In this document: positions 1-8,275 of the stretch, piece by piece
Layout: every line of letters starts with the position of its first letter
How positions within the stretch are numbered: position 1 is the first letter of the stretch
Assembly: GCF_000802385.1 (NCBI RefSeq)
Contig: NZ_JTDN01000001.1
Span: 1,929,501-1,993,500 of the forward strand
From: Croceibacterium mercuriale
Lineage (GTDB): Bacteria > Pseudomonadota > Alphaproteobacteria > Sphingomonadales > Sphingomonadaceae
Length of the DNA stretch: 64,000 nucleotides
Reading direction: 5' to 3'
Program-made: the position numbers and the translations under genes
Notes under the pieces: model-generated
Database searches by the model: none
The model's input: only the letters and a program-made list of their open reading frames with translations
What the model was told of the DNA's origin: nothing

Positions 1-133
1 CCTTGCGCAGGGCGGCATCGGCGTCGCGCAGTTCCTGATCCAGGATGCGCATCGCCTGGCTGTCGGCCACCGCTTCCGCCTTCTCGTTCACGCCGCCGCG
101 CATGGCGGTGAACAGCTTGCCCCATACACTCAT
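1..133 (-). CDS. yjfJ: PspA/IM30 family protein, YjfJ-like (N-terminal part only)
   Basis: Only the first 44 codons lie in the window; the gene runs off the left edge. The start MSVWGKLFTAMRGG, followed by a heptad-like segment rich in Glu, Ala and Gln (ending near DQELRDADAALRK), is typical of PspA/IM30 coiled-coil proteins. These bind membrane phospholipid and help maintain the envelope under stress. The ATG overlaps the TGA of the upstream DUF2170 gene (ATGA), so the two are probably translationally coupled. The combination with DUF2170, DUF2491, DUF350, DUF1190 and a YjfC homologue identifies it as the YjfJ type rather than the classical PspA of a pspABC operon. Its C-terminal part cannot be judged. 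Confidence 0.8.
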   Translation of the reverse strand, partial: MSVWGKLFTAMRGGVNEKAEAVADSQAMRILDQELRDADAALRK

Positions 134-615
134 GCCGCATCTCCCATGCTGGCCGGCTCTCCGCCGGCTTCCACCCATTCCCTGATCCAGTCGGCCGCGT
201 CGATCGCGTTGGCGGCCAGCACGGCCACCTCCTCGACCAGCGCCGCCGCAGGGGACGCGGAGGACAATGCGCCGAACAGCTCGTACCATTCCGCGCCATC
301 GATCACCGTGATGCCGAAGGTCGATAGCGGGATCAGCTTGTGGACCGACAGCAGCGTGCGTTCGAACGCCTCACGCCGCGGGATCGACGCGGCCTCTGCC
401 AGCAGCACGCTGCACAGCACCTGTTCGCCGCTCGCCGCCGCCAGAACGGACAGGCCGCCCCGCTCCTTCAGCGTGATCACCAGGACTTCGCTGTCCTCCA
501 CCACGTCCACGTCCACATCGCCCAGTTCCTCCGGGTCCGATGCGAACAGGCTGGTCATGCTGGCAACGTCCCAGCCCCCTTCCGGTACTGGCCAATCCTC
601 TGCTCTCACCTGCAT
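130..615 (-). CDS. yjfI: DUF2170 family protein, YjfI-like
   Basis: This 161-residue acidic soluble protein has no signal peptide or membrane segment. The order of acidic N-terminus, central 'SVLLAEAASIPRREAFERTLL' region and 'PLSTFGITVI' strand fits the DUF2170/YjfI family, whose function is unknown but which accompanies YjfJ (PspA-like) proteins. The ATG at 615 has a GGAGG only one base upstream. A GTG two codons in (first base 609) lies seven bases from the same Shine-Dalgarno and may be the true start. It precedes the PspA-like gene with an ATGA overlap, so they form one leftward unit that diverges from the DUF2491-DUF350-DUF1190-Gss arm. Confidence 0.75.
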   Translation of the reverse strand: MQVRAEDWPVPEGGWDVASMTSLFASDPEELGDVDVDVVEDSEVLVITLKERGGLSVLAAASGEQVLCSVLLAEAASIPRREAFERTLLSVHKLIPLSTFGITVIDGAEWYELFGALSSASPAAALVEEVAVLAANAIDAADWIREWVEAGGEPASMGDAA

Positions 616-644
616 GCCTCCGGCTCGTTGATCCGCGAAGCGCC

Positions 645-673
645 TCTATAGGGACGCCACCGACGGAGCGCAA
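645..673 (-). promoter_or_regulatory. Candidate promoter for the DUF2170-PspA arm
   Basis: Reading leftward, TTGCGC (673-668) and TATAGA (650-645) are separated by exactly 17 bases and lie 30-60 bases upstream of the DUF2170 start. The match to sigma-70 consensus is partial (3/6 and 4/6). The position in the 230-base divergent spacer makes it plausible but unproven. No equally good signal was found for the rightward arm. Confidence 0.33.
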
Positions 674-845
674 AGTGCCTGCGACCTGTCGCCGGCCTTG
701 CCCGGCAGGAGGTTGGCCGCCATAATCACCCTGCCCGGCACGACCATCCGGCTGGCGCAGTCCCGGGCACACGCGACACCGCGCCCGGCAGTTTGTGGAG
801 ACGACGCTTGCAAGGCTACGGCGAACTTCTGGCAGTGGCGCCGGC

Positions 846-1505
846 ATGATCCGCAACCTGTTCGGTGGCCGGCGGGACGACGCCGCACCCAGGGAACTGG
901 GCCCGCTGCAATGCGCGGTGGGCGGCGCGATCGAGATCGACACGCTGGGACTGCAGGCGCTGCTGGCGTCCGGCGAGCCGGCGATGGGACCCCCGACCGA
1001 CGGCACCTTCATCGTCGCCGCAGTGGGCAGCGCGATGCTGGACGCCACCAGCGAACTGACCCGCTATTACGACGAATATGACCGCCTGCTGCAGGTGATC
1101 GCCGCGCCCGGCGGCGGGCCGGACACGGTCGCTGACGTCAGCCTGTATGCCGCATGGGACAGCGTCGTGCCGGCGGGGCCTGCCGAATGGGCCCGCTGGA
1201 TCGGCCCCGGCGGCCTGGTGGGTGCGCCCGAATATGATGCGGACGGCATCCTGTTCCGCCGCTACTGGGGCAGCGGGCCGGAACACGCCCCGCTGGTGGA
1301 GTTCGTGGAAACGGTGGAGGATGGCGGGCAACCGCGCAGGATCCATCAACGCTGCATGCTGTATGCGCGGCCGGTGGGCCGGGGCGAGGAGATGCTGCTG
1401 ATCAGCCTGGAGCAGGACCTTGCCGAAGGCAGCCAGCGCCAGGGCGCAGCCATCGCCTTCATGATAGGATATGGCCTGGGCGCAGCGGATGTCCGCCGGG
1501 TCTGA
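846..1505 (+). CDS. yjfK: DUF2491 family protein, YjfK-like
   Basis: This 219-residue protein starts MIRNLFGG and contains the family-like core 'LGPLQCAVGGAIEID', the segment 'ASGEPAMGPPTDGTFIVAA' and a central 'RYWGSG' with flanking acidic residues, as in DUF2491/YjfK proteins of unknown function. An upstream in-frame GTG at 795 would add 17 residues with no family resemblance, so the ATG at 846 is preferred, although its Shine-Dalgarno is weak. It is the first gene of the rightward arm, 40 bases ahead of the DUF350 gene. No signal peptide or transmembrane helix is evident, so a cytoplasmic role is expected. Confidence 0.72.
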   Translation: MIRNLFGGRRDDAAPRELGPLQCAVGGAIEIDTLGLQALLASGEPAMGPPTDGTFIVAAVGSAMLDATSELTRYYDEYDRLLQVIAAPGGGPDTVADVSLYAAWDSVVPAGPAEWARWIGPGGLVGAPEYDADGILFRRYWGSGPEHAPLVEFVETVEDGGQPRRIHQRCMLYARPVGRGEEMLLISLEQDLAEGSQRQGAAIAFMIGYGLGAADVRRV

Positions 1506-1545
1506 CAAACGGGTCTGACGGCAAGGTCTGACAACGGAGAGGTGC

Positions 1546-1947
1546 ATGTACGGTTACGTTGCGGGTCTGCCCGCATTTCTCGCCTATTTCGGCAGCGGAC
1601 TGGCGATGCTGGTGATCTTCGCCGTGGTGTACACGCTGGTGACGCCGCAAAAGGAACTCAGCCTGATCCGCGCCGGCAATGCGACGGCCGCGGTCGCCTA
1701 TCTGGGTGCGCTGATCGGCTTCAGCCTGCCGCTGGCCTCCGCCGCCGCCAACTCGGTCAGCCTGATCGATTTCATGCTGTGGGCGGCAATCGGCGGGATC
1801 ATCCAGCTGGTCGCGTTCGGCATCGCCACCCTGACGCAGTCCGGCCTGGCGCGGCGGATCACCGATGGCGAGATGGGCGCAGGCCTGTGGGCCGGCGGCC
1901 TGGCGCTGATCGTCGGACTGCTCAACGCCGCCTGCATGACCTATTGA
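1546..1947 (+). CDS. yjfL: DUF350 membrane protein, YjfL-like
   Basis: This 133-residue protein has about four hydrophobic helices (residues ~7-29, 45-65, 76-97 and 110-130), the usual length and topology of DUF350/YjfL inner-membrane proteins. The 'LVTPQKELSLIRAGNATAAVAYLGALIG' region is characteristic: a charged loop with KE, then a helix with conserved small residues. DUF350 proteins repeatedly occur beside PspA-like and polyamine-ligase genes; their activity is unknown. The gene sits 40 bases after the DUF2491 gene and 16 before the DUF1190 gene, consistent with one transcript. Confidence 0.82.
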   Translation: MYGYVAGLPAFLAYFGSGLAMLVIFAVVYTLVTPQKELSLIRAGNATAAVAYLGALIGFSLPLASAAANSVSLIDFMLWAAIGGIIQLVAFGIATLTQSGLARRITDGEMGAGLWAGGLALIVGLLNAACMTY

Positions 1948-1963
1948 GCGGGAGCCTGCCCCA

Positions 1964-2515
1964 ATGAGCGACTTGCCACGCCGCCGTTTCGCCACGCACC
2001 ATCGTGCCCGCCTTGCCTTCGGCGGGCTGGCCGTGGCCAGCCTCACCCTGTCGGGCTGCGAGGATCCGCCGGCAGAGCCGCTGCGCTTCTCCAGCGTGGA
2101 GCAATGCGTCAGTGCCGGATATGAACGGCCGTTCTGCCAGTCCACCCAGTCGGCCGCCTTGGCCGAGCACGAGCGCAGCGCCCCGCAATACAGCAACGCG
2201 GCGCAGTGCGAGGCGGAATGGGGTGACAATGGCTGCCAGCGCGCCAGCAGCGGAGGCAGCATGTTCACGCCGTTGCTGGCCGGCTTCCTGGTCGGCCGGG
2301 CGTTGAGCGGGGGCAATTCCTATTATGGCGGCTCCGGCTATTACGGGTCGCCGATCTATCGCAGCCGCGGCGGGCAGGCGGTCACCGCAGTTCCCGGCCG
2401 GGACGGGATCGCCGCCACGCGGATGGCACCCGTCAATGTCGGCACCACCACGGTCGCCCGCAGCGGCTTCGGCGGCCGGGGCATGTCCCGCGGCGGCGGT
2501 GGCTGGGGCGGCTGA
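1964..2515 (+). CDS. yjfM: DUF1190 lipoprotein, YjfM-like
   Basis: This 183-residue predicted lipoprotein has an Arg-rich N-terminus, a hydrophobic stretch and a lipobox LSGC with Cys32. Four further cysteines in the 'EQCVSAGYERPFCQST' and 'AAQCEAEWGDNGCQ' segments could form disulfides in the periplasm. The C-terminal third is Gly/Ser/Tyr-rich and ends GRGMSRGGGGWGG. This matches DUF1190/YjfM proteins. The stop codon overlaps the start of the next gene (TGATG), indicating translational coupling with the ATP-grasp ligase. Confidence 0.78.
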   Translation: MSDLPRRRFATHHRARLAFGGLAVASLTLSGCEDPPAEPLRFSSVEQCVSAGYERPFCQSTQSAALAEHERSAPQYSNAAQCEAEWGDNGCQRASSGGSMFTPLLAGFLVGRALSGGNSYYGGSGYYGSPIYRSRGGQAVTAVPGRDGIAATRMAPVNVGTTTVARSGFGGRGMSRGGGGWGG

Positions 2516-3672
2516 TGCGACGGATCACCCTGCCCGAACGCTCCGGCTGGCGGGATCAGGCCCAGGCGGTCGGCTTCGGCTTCCACGAGATGTATGGCGA
2601 ACCCTACTGGGTGGACGATGCCGCCTATGTCTTCACGCTGGAGCAGATCGAGCGGGATATCGAGGGGCCGACGGAGGAACTGCACCAGATGGCGCTGTCG
2701 CTGGTGGAGGACGTGGTCGGCGACGAGGCTGCGCTGGAACGGCTCGCCATTCCGCGCGAACATTTCGACCTGGTGCGCGAAAGCTGGCGACAGGGCGACC
2801 CGCATCTGTATGGCCGGTTCGACCTCGCCTATGATGGCACCGGCCCGGCCCGCCTGCTGGAATACAATGCCGACACGCCGACCTCCATCTTCGAAGCGGC
2901 ATTCTTCCAGCATAACTGGCTGATCGACCGGATCGATGCGGGTCACCTGCCGCAGGGGACCGACCAGTTCAACTACCTGCAGGAAAGCCTGGTGGAAGCG
3001 TTCGCGGCCGCCTTCCCTGCCGACCGGCTGTTCCACTTCGCCTGCTGGATGGCGAACGAGGAGGATCGCGGCACCGTCACCTACCTGATGGATTGCGCGG
3101 TGCAGGCCGGCCACCAGGTGGACCTGATCGACATCAGGGACATCGGCACCGATGCGCAGGGCCGCTTCACCGACATGGCGGAGCGGACGATCGACCGCTG
3201 CTTCAAGCTGTATCCGTGGGAGGACATGTTCCGCGAGCCGTTCGCGGCGCATCTGCGGCCCGGCCTGTTCGTGGAGCCGCCGTGGAAGGCGATCCTGTCG
3301 AACAAGGCGATGCTGCCGCTGTTGTGGGAGCGGTTTCCGGGTCACCCGAATTTGCTGCCCGCCTTCTTCGACGGGGATCCGCGCGCTGCCGGGCTGGCGC
3401 GGGCCGCGTCCAAGCCCTTCTTCTCGCGCGAGGGCGAGAATGTGACGCTGCTGGAGAACGGCGTGGCGGTGGACGCGGTGGCGGGCGATTACGCGGATGC
3501 GGCGCGGATCGTGCAGGATTATGCCCCGCTGTTCGAGGCTGGCGGACAACATGCGGTGCTCGGCAGCTGGGTGATCGGCGATCGCGCGGCAGGTCTCGGC
3601 CTGCGCGAGGACAGCAGCCGCATCACCCGCAACCTGTCCCGCTTCGTGCCCCACATCATCGCCGCCGACTGA
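2515..3672 (+). CDS. yjfC: Glutathionylspermidine synthase-like ATP-grasp protein, YjfC-like
   Basis: At 385 residues it corresponds to the C-terminal synthetase domain of bifunctional Gss or to stand-alone YgiC/YjfC proteins. Visible family features are 'RITLPERSGWRDQAQAVGFGFH' at the N-terminus, 'ARLLEYNADTPTS' (residues ~113-125), 'SNKAMLPLLWERFPGHPNLLP' with the nucleotide-binding Lys, and 'KPFFSREGENV' before a C-terminal 'LGSWVIGDRAAGLGLREDSSRITRNLSRFVPH'. No N-terminal CHAP amidase domain is present, so it cannot hydrolyse glutathionylspermidine itself. Family members make an ATP-dependent amide bond; the substrate of YjfC-type proteins is not established, and calling it true glutathionylspermidine synthase would go too far. 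Confidence 0.82.
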   Translation: MRRITLPERSGWRDQAQAVGFGFHEMYGEPYWVDDAAYVFTLEQIERDIEGPTEELHQMALSLVEDVVGDEAALERLAIPREHFDLVRESWRQGDPHLYGRFDLAYDGTGPARLLEYNADTPTSIFEAAFFQHNWLIDRIDAGHLPQGTDQFNYLQESLVEAFAAAFPADRLFHFACWMANEEDRGTVTYLMDCAVQAGHQVDLIDIRDIGTDAQGRFTDMAERTIDRCFKLYPWEDMFREPFAAHLRPGLFVEPPWKAILSNKAMLPLLWERFPGHPNLLPAFFDGDPRAAGLARAASKPFFSREGENVTLLENGVAVDAVAGDYADAARIVQDYAPLFEAGGQHAVLGSWVIGDRAAGLGLREDSSRITRNLSRFVPHIIAAD

Positions 3673-3696
3673 CGGCCGACCTGAACGTCGCGGCCG
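3673..3696. terminator. Weak hairpin between convergent genes
   Basis: CGGCCG at 3673-3678 and 3691-3696 can pair, with GAC/GTC extending the stem inward across a two-base bulge. It lies in the 34-base gap between the convergent ATP-grasp gene and the large glycosidase gene. There is no clear T run, so termination is only a possibility. Confidence 0.28.
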
Positions 3697-3706
3697 GACC
3701 GTGCCG

Positions 3707-6700
3707 TTATGGCGATGCGGGTGCCCAGCGGATGGTCGACCCGCCCGCAGGCAGGATCAGGGTTCCGTTGTTGGCGGGCGTTGGCGCCCCGTTCACGGTG
3801 GCTGTGCCGGGCGTGCCGCCAAGCGGCCAAGGCACCGCCAGGCCGTTCGGCGGCACGGCGGTGCCGCTGACCGTCATCTCGAAAGCACCGTCCCGCTCCC
3901 GCGCTGTCAGATCGACCGTGCCCCAGCGGGTGCGCAGTCCGGTGATCCGCACACCCTCCCCCGCCAGCCACACCGGCGTCAGGCCCGCAGCCAGCACCAC
4001 CCGTCCGGCCCCGATATCCTCGTACGCAAACAAGTCGAGCGCCGCGCGGATGAAGTCCGACGCCACCCAGGCGTGCGGCATGTCGCCGATGAAGCGGATC
4101 TCGCGCGGATCACGGCCGACCACCTCCGCCCACCCGTTCCAGGCCGGCGGACGGCGATCAGCCATGTAGGCGTCGAGCAGCGCATTGGCCTCTTCCCGCC
4201 GTCCCAGCCGCACCAGCGCCGACACGTTGCGCAGTTCATAGGGCGTGTAGTCCGCCCACTCCGCATCCGGTGCCTGGCGACCAAGCACCCGTTCGACCTG
4301 CCGGGTGAAAGTGGCGTCGAGCAGGGCGGGATCGAGCCGCGCCTGCTCGCCCGCGGGGTCCAGCGCCATGGTGGTGGAGGTCGCATCGAAATCGCCCAGG
4401 CTGGTGGCACCGGGGATGTAGTCGATGTCCCAGTGCTCCACCGCCGCACCGATGGCGGCATGGATGTCGCCGGCAAACTCGTCGCGCTGCGCGGCGATGG
4501 CGGCGGCGTCCGGCTTGCCCAGCACCTCGGCCGCGAACGCCGCGTCCTTGTATCCGGCCAGGCCCCAGAAATCGTCCCACAGGCTGTATTGCGGTTTGGC
4601 CGAATAGGCCTCGTGGCTGATGGAAGGCGGCAGCAGGCCGTACAGCATCCGTCGCCCGGGGACCTGGTTCGCCGGCGTCCGTTCGGACAGGCGCTGCGCA
4701 TCCATGTACCGGCGCGCCGCATCCAGGCGCGGCCAGTCCCGCTCCAGCGCGCCCTTGTCATTGGTGTAGCGGTAGAGCTGCGTGACCAGATGGATATACT
4801 CACCCTGGCTGTCATTCTCCGGCACCGGGTCGGGGCCGCGCGCATCGACGCAACATGGCACCTTGCCATTGTCGAACAGCTTCGTTCCGTACCAGTCGGC
4901 GTAGGCGCGCACGGGCTCCGGTCGCCCCAGGCGCAGCAGCGTGTCGCCCATCATCGCGCCGTCACGGATCCAGCTGCGGTCGTAGGAGCGCGTACCCGGC
5001 TTCAGCGCCGGCCCTTCGCGGCTCATCAGCACATGGGCGAGCGCGGTGCGGATCGTGTCGGCCACCGCCTGCTTGTCCGCTGGCACCGACAGCGCCACCC
5101 CGCCCAGCGTGCCGCGCCAGTAATCGGCGGTCCGGGCGATGGCCGCGTCGAAGGCGGCGGCATCCGCCGGCACCTCGTCGCCCAGGACGACCGGCAGGTC
5201 GAAGCTTTCCCCGGGAGCCAGCGCAACGGTCCAGCGCATGGTCGCCGACGCGAGTGCCGCCGGGTCGCTGACCTCCGATGCTCCGTCTGGCGCAGCCGGA
5301 TATGCCAGCGCGCCGTGATCGAAGGGGCGCGCGGCGACATCCTGCGGGGCGACCAGCGGCACCACCTGCCGGGTGACCGCCGGATCGCCGGCCAGAGCCG
5401 GCGGCGCGGTCACGGCCAGCCGGCTGCCATCCCATGCAATGCCGGCGATCGGGCTGACGCCGCCCTGCTGTGACAGGAACTGTGCCGGCGGGTTCACCTG
5501 AAACGGCCGCGCGGCCAGGGCAAGCGTCAGGCTGCGCGGGGCGGTGCCGGTGTTAGTCAGGCGGTAGCGGGCCAGCAGGCGCGGGCTGTGCTGATCGGCG
5601 GTCAGGGCCGTGTCCAGCGTCCAGCCCGGCCCGGCCCAGGTCACATGGGGCAGCGGCAGATAGCCGTCTTCCAGGCTCCGGCGGCTGTCCACCCCGGCCC
5701 AGCCGATCACCTGTTCGCCATCGATGATGAAGGGTTCGATGGAGAAGCCGCCCTTGGCGATCTCGATCCCGCCATCCTCCCCGATCAACCCGCTGACCGC
5801 GCCGCCATCGCTGGCCACCAGCGTCCAGTAGCTCTGCTCGGTGAAGCCGCGCGGATAGGTGCCATGCGGCGCCTCCTTCGCCAGAGCGGCGATGATCGCG
5901 TTGGGCGTGTCCGACCATTCGCGCGGCATCACCGCAAGCTCGGCCAGCCGTGCCGGCCGGTCTGCAACGATCCGCAGCCATGCCGCCTCCGTGTCCGGCA
6001 TGGGCAGCAGGTCGCGGGCACCATCTCCGTCCTCGACCGTGCGCAGCAGGCGCCATGCACGGCGGTCATCGGACGCTTCGACAGTGTAGGCAGACGCAGA
6101 ATCGGGCGCCCAGTCCAGCGCCAGTCCACCGAGTTCGCGAAGCCCGCCAAGGTCCACCAGCAGAGGGCCCGTCAGCGAAGCCACCGTCTCCTGGCGTCCG
6201 TCCAGCACGGCAGGATCGCTGGCGGTCGGCTCGGCCAGTGGCCCCGGCATCGGCAGGGGCTCCAGCCGCAGATCGTCCACCTCCAGCGTGCCCGCCCCGC
6301 CATCGCGACCACGAACCATCACGATCTCGACCGCCCGGGTGCTCCGCAGGCGCTTGTCCGCGGTCGGCCCCCAGGCGAACTCCACATCGCGCGGGCGCAG
6401 TCGCAGGGTCTGCCAGTCAGCCGACGGGCGGAAATTCGGACGCGGGATCCACCAGACATTGCTGCCATCGGCATCGGTGAACTTGATCTGCAGATCGTTG
6501 ATCCCTCCGGTCCCGCGGACCTTCAGCGTCAGCACGAAATTGTCCGGCCACGCGATCGGCAGGGTGCGCCGGGCGACGGCGTAGCCCGACACGTTCCGGA
6601 AATCGTAACGGAGCGCCAGCGCGCCCCCGGCGACGTCCACCGCCGCTGCCACCCCGTCGGATGCGCTGGCCGCCCAGCCACCGGGCTGCTCGAACCCGTC

Positions 6701-6778
6701 CAGCACCGTTGCCTCCTGCGCGCCCGCGTGCGCAGCGATCGCCAGCAATGGCGCCATCAGCCATGCGGTGCGCCTCAT
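3707..6778 (-). CDS. Secreted multidomain glycoside hydrolase-like protein with (alpha/alpha)6 domain
   Basis: This 1023-residue protein has a signal peptide (MRRTAWLMAPLLAIAAHAGAQ). The start at 6778 is fixed by an ATGA overlap with the upstream gene; an upstream in-frame start at 6853 lies inside that gene and is rejected. Residues ~25-175 look like a beta-sandwich carbohydrate-binding module ('VLDGFEQPGGWAA', 'GTGGINDLQIKFTDADG'). Residues ~185-285 look like an F5/8 type C (discoidin) module. From ~545 onward an (alpha/alpha)6-barrel follows, with 'DRSWIRDGAMMGDTLLRLG' (Trp603, Arg605, Asp606) and 'PENDSQGEYIHLVTQLYRYT', features of six-hairpin glycosidases. The C-terminus returns to beta strands. 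No named GH family could be assigned. Coupling to the GH144-like gene and the TonB receptor suggests it processes the same glucan in the periplasm or at the cell surface. Confidence 0.7.
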   Translation of the reverse strand: MRRTAWLMAPLLAIAAHAGAQEATVLDGFEQPGGWAASASDGVAAAVDVAGGALALRYDFRNVSGYAVARRTLPIAWPDNFVLTLKVRGTGGINDLQIKFTDADGSNVWWIPRPNFRPSADWQTLRLRPRDVEFAWGPTADKRLRSTRAVEIVMVRGRDGGAGTLEVDDLRLEPLPMPGPLAEPTASDPAVLDGRQETVASLTGPLLVDLGGLRELGGLALDWAPDSASAYTVEASDDRRAWRLLRTVEDGDGARDLLPMPDTEAAWLRIVADRPARLAELAVMPREWSDTPNAIIAALAKEAPHGTYPRGFTEQSYWTLVASDGGAVSGLIGEDGGIEIAKGGFSIEPFIIDGEQVIGWAGVDSRRSLEDGYLPLPHVTWAGPGWTLDTALTADQHSPRLLARYRLTNTGTAPRSLTLALAARPFQVNPPAQFLSQQGGVSPIAGIAWDGSRLAVTAPPALAGDPAVTRQVVPLVAPQDVAARPFDHGALAYPAAPDGASEVSDPAALASATMRWTVALAPGESFDLPVVLGDEVPADAAAFDAAIARTADYWRGTLGGVALSVPADKQAVADTIRTALAHVLMSREGPALKPGTRSYDRSWIRDGAMMGDTLLRLGRPEPVRAYADWYGTKLFDNGKVPCCVDARGPDPVPENDSQGEYIHLVTQLYRYTNDKGALERDWPRLDAARRYMDAQRLSERTPANQVPGRRMLYGLLPPSISHEAYSAKPQYSLWDDFWGLAGYKDAAFAAEVLGKPDAAAIAAQRDEFAGDIHAAIGAAVEHWDIDYIPGATSLGDFDATSTTMALDPAGEQARLDPALLDATFTRQVERVLGRQAPDAEWADYTPYELRNVSALVRLGRREEANALLDAYMADRRPPAWNGWAEVVGRDPREIRFIGDMPHAWVASDFIRAALDLFAYEDIGAGRVVLAAGLTPVWLAGEGVRITGLRTRWGTVDLTARERDGAFEMTVSGTAVPPNGLAVPWPLGGTPGTATVNGAPTPANNGTLILPAGGSTIRWAPASP

Positions 6779-8199
6779 GCCAGCCACCCGCCGGTGAAGC
6801 CGGCCCGTTGCAGGCCGCGCCGAATATGCGGATTGCGCTTCATGGTCTCCCACACCAGGCCCGAGCGCATGTTCTCGATCATCGCCACGATCGGGCCCTG
6901 GTCGATGCCCAGATAATCGCTGTCCACCCAGCCGACGCCGGGCACGATCCGGCCATGCTGCAACTTCTGGTTCGTCGCGGTCAGCGTGGGGTTGAAGGAA
7001 TCCAGGAAGCCGTATTCGCCCCAGACGCCGGCACCGTAACGCCGGTGCATCGCGGTGATGGCCTGTGTCGCCAGCTCCGGCTCGAACGCGATGGAGCCGG
7101 CGGCGGCCGTCGGGGCAATGGTGCCATCATCCCGGTCCCCCGGCCCGCGCGCGGAATAGCTGAAGAACTGCCGCTCCCGTCCGTCGATGGCCTGGGCGAA
7201 GTCGCCCGGTCCGTCGCATGCGGTCAGGCCCCAGACCTCCGCATCGTAGCCGGCCCACCCGCCGGGATTGGCGCTGGCATAGGCGCGCTGCGCCCGCACC
7301 GCACGGCGGCTGTTCTCGAAATAATCGATGCCCTTGCCCGCCATGTAGCCGTCCTGGATCCCGCGAAAGTCGATCCAGACATGGCTGTACTGATGCACGA
7401 ACAGTGGGGCGTAATGCAGGTGCGGCTCGCCACCCCATCCATCGGTCCACTGCGCATCGAACCGCGCGGTCCAGGCATTCCATGTTTCCGGCGGCAGCGG
7501 ATAAGTGGGGGAGCCGAGCGCCAGCACGTAAAGCAGCAGCGCCTCGTTGTAGATGTCCCAGTCATGCGGGATGAACCCGCTTTCCGGATGCCACCCCATC
7601 GACACGAAGGGCGGGCGCGGCGTGATCCAGCGCCAGTCCACGCGGGCATAGATCTGCTCGGCCAGGCTGCGGATCCGCGCTTCTTCCGGATGGTCGCCAT
7701 CGAACCAGCTCTGGGCGAACAGCACTCCGCCCAGCAGCAGCGCCGTGTCGACGGTGGACAGCTCGCACCGGGCGAACCGATGGCCGACCGTCACGCCCAG
7801 GAAGTGGTAGAAGAAGCCCTTGTAGCCGCTGTCACTGCTCTGGCTGTCACCCTGCGGCGCGCTTGCGAGGAACTCCAGCGTCGCCAGCGTGCGGATCCGT
7901 GCCTGTTCGCGGGTGATCCAGCCATTGCTCACACCGATCGGATAGGCGGTCAGCGCGTAGCCGACTGCCGCGATCGAGGCGAAGGACGGCGTCGGCCAGC
8001 GGTCGGGCGCCAGACCGTTCTCGGGGTCGGTGGTGTCCCAGAAGAAGCGGAAGCTACGTTGGTGCAGCTCGCTCACCAGCGGATCGGAGGCAGCTGCGGC
8101 CGGGGCACCGCCCCCGGGCAGGCCCGCCCCAGCCCGCGTGCAACCGGCAACAAGCGCCGCGATGGCGGTGGAGGCTACGAACTGACGGCGGGCGAGCAT
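6775..8199 (-). CDS. PF10091 'glucoamylase family' lipoprotein, GH144-like (candidate endo-beta-1,2-glucanase)
   Basis: This 474-residue protein starts MLARRQFVAS with a twin-arginine-like motif and a lipobox (LVAGC, Cys20), so it is probably a Tat-exported lipoprotein. The body shows PF10091 features in order: 'RSFRFFWDTTDPENGLAPDR', 'SSDSGYKGFFYHFL', 'ELSTVDTALLLGGVLFAQ', 'DWDIYNEALLLYVLALG' and 'HQYSHVWIDFRGIQDGY'. PF10091 includes the GH144 endo-beta-1,2-glucanases, whose products are sophorooligosaccharides, but the family is broad and the substrate here is inferred. It lies downstream of the TonB receptor and its stop overlaps the next start (ATGA). In Bacteroides, GH144 plus a GH3 beta-glucosidase degrade beta-1,2-glucan, and a GH3 gene lies just across the divergent promoter here. 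Confidence 0.75.
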   Translation of the reverse strand: MLARRQFVASTAIAALVAGCTRAGAGLPGGGAPAAAASDPLVSELHQRSFRFFWDTTDPENGLAPDRWPTPSFASIAAVGYALTAYPIGVSNGWITREQARIRTLATLEFLASAPQGDSQSSDSGYKGFFYHFLGVTVGHRFARCELSTVDTALLLGGVLFAQSWFDGDHPEEARIRSLAEQIYARVDWRWITPRPPFVSMGWHPESGFIPHDWDIYNEALLLYVLALGSPTYPLPPETWNAWTARFDAQWTDGWGGEPHLHYAPLFVHQYSHVWIDFRGIQDGYMAGKGIDYFENSRRAVRAQRAYASANPGGWAGYDAEVWGLTACDGPGDFAQAIDGRERQFFSYSARGPGDRDDGTIAPTAAAGSIAFEPELATQAITAMHRRYGAGVWGEYGFLDSFNPTLTATNQKLQHGRIVPGVGWVDSDYLGIDQGPIVAMIENMRSGLVWETMKRNPHIRRGLQRAGFTGGWLA

Positions 8200-8229
8200 G
8201 GCTCCTCCGGGGCAAGGATCGGGAAAGAC

Positions 8230-8267
8230 ACAGCCGGGCGGCCGCGCTGCTGCGGGTACCCGGCTGT
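8230..8267 (-). terminator. Intercistronic hairpin between TonB receptor and GH144-like gene
   Basis: ACAGCCGGG (8230-8238) and CCCGGCTGT (8259-8267) form a perfect 9-bp stem with a 20-base loop. Reading leftward, the stem is followed by a short pyrimidine run (GTCTTTCCC). It could lower expression of the two enzyme genes relative to the receptor or protect the receptor mRNA 3' end. Confidence 0.42.
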
Positions 8268-8275
8268 TCAGGGGA

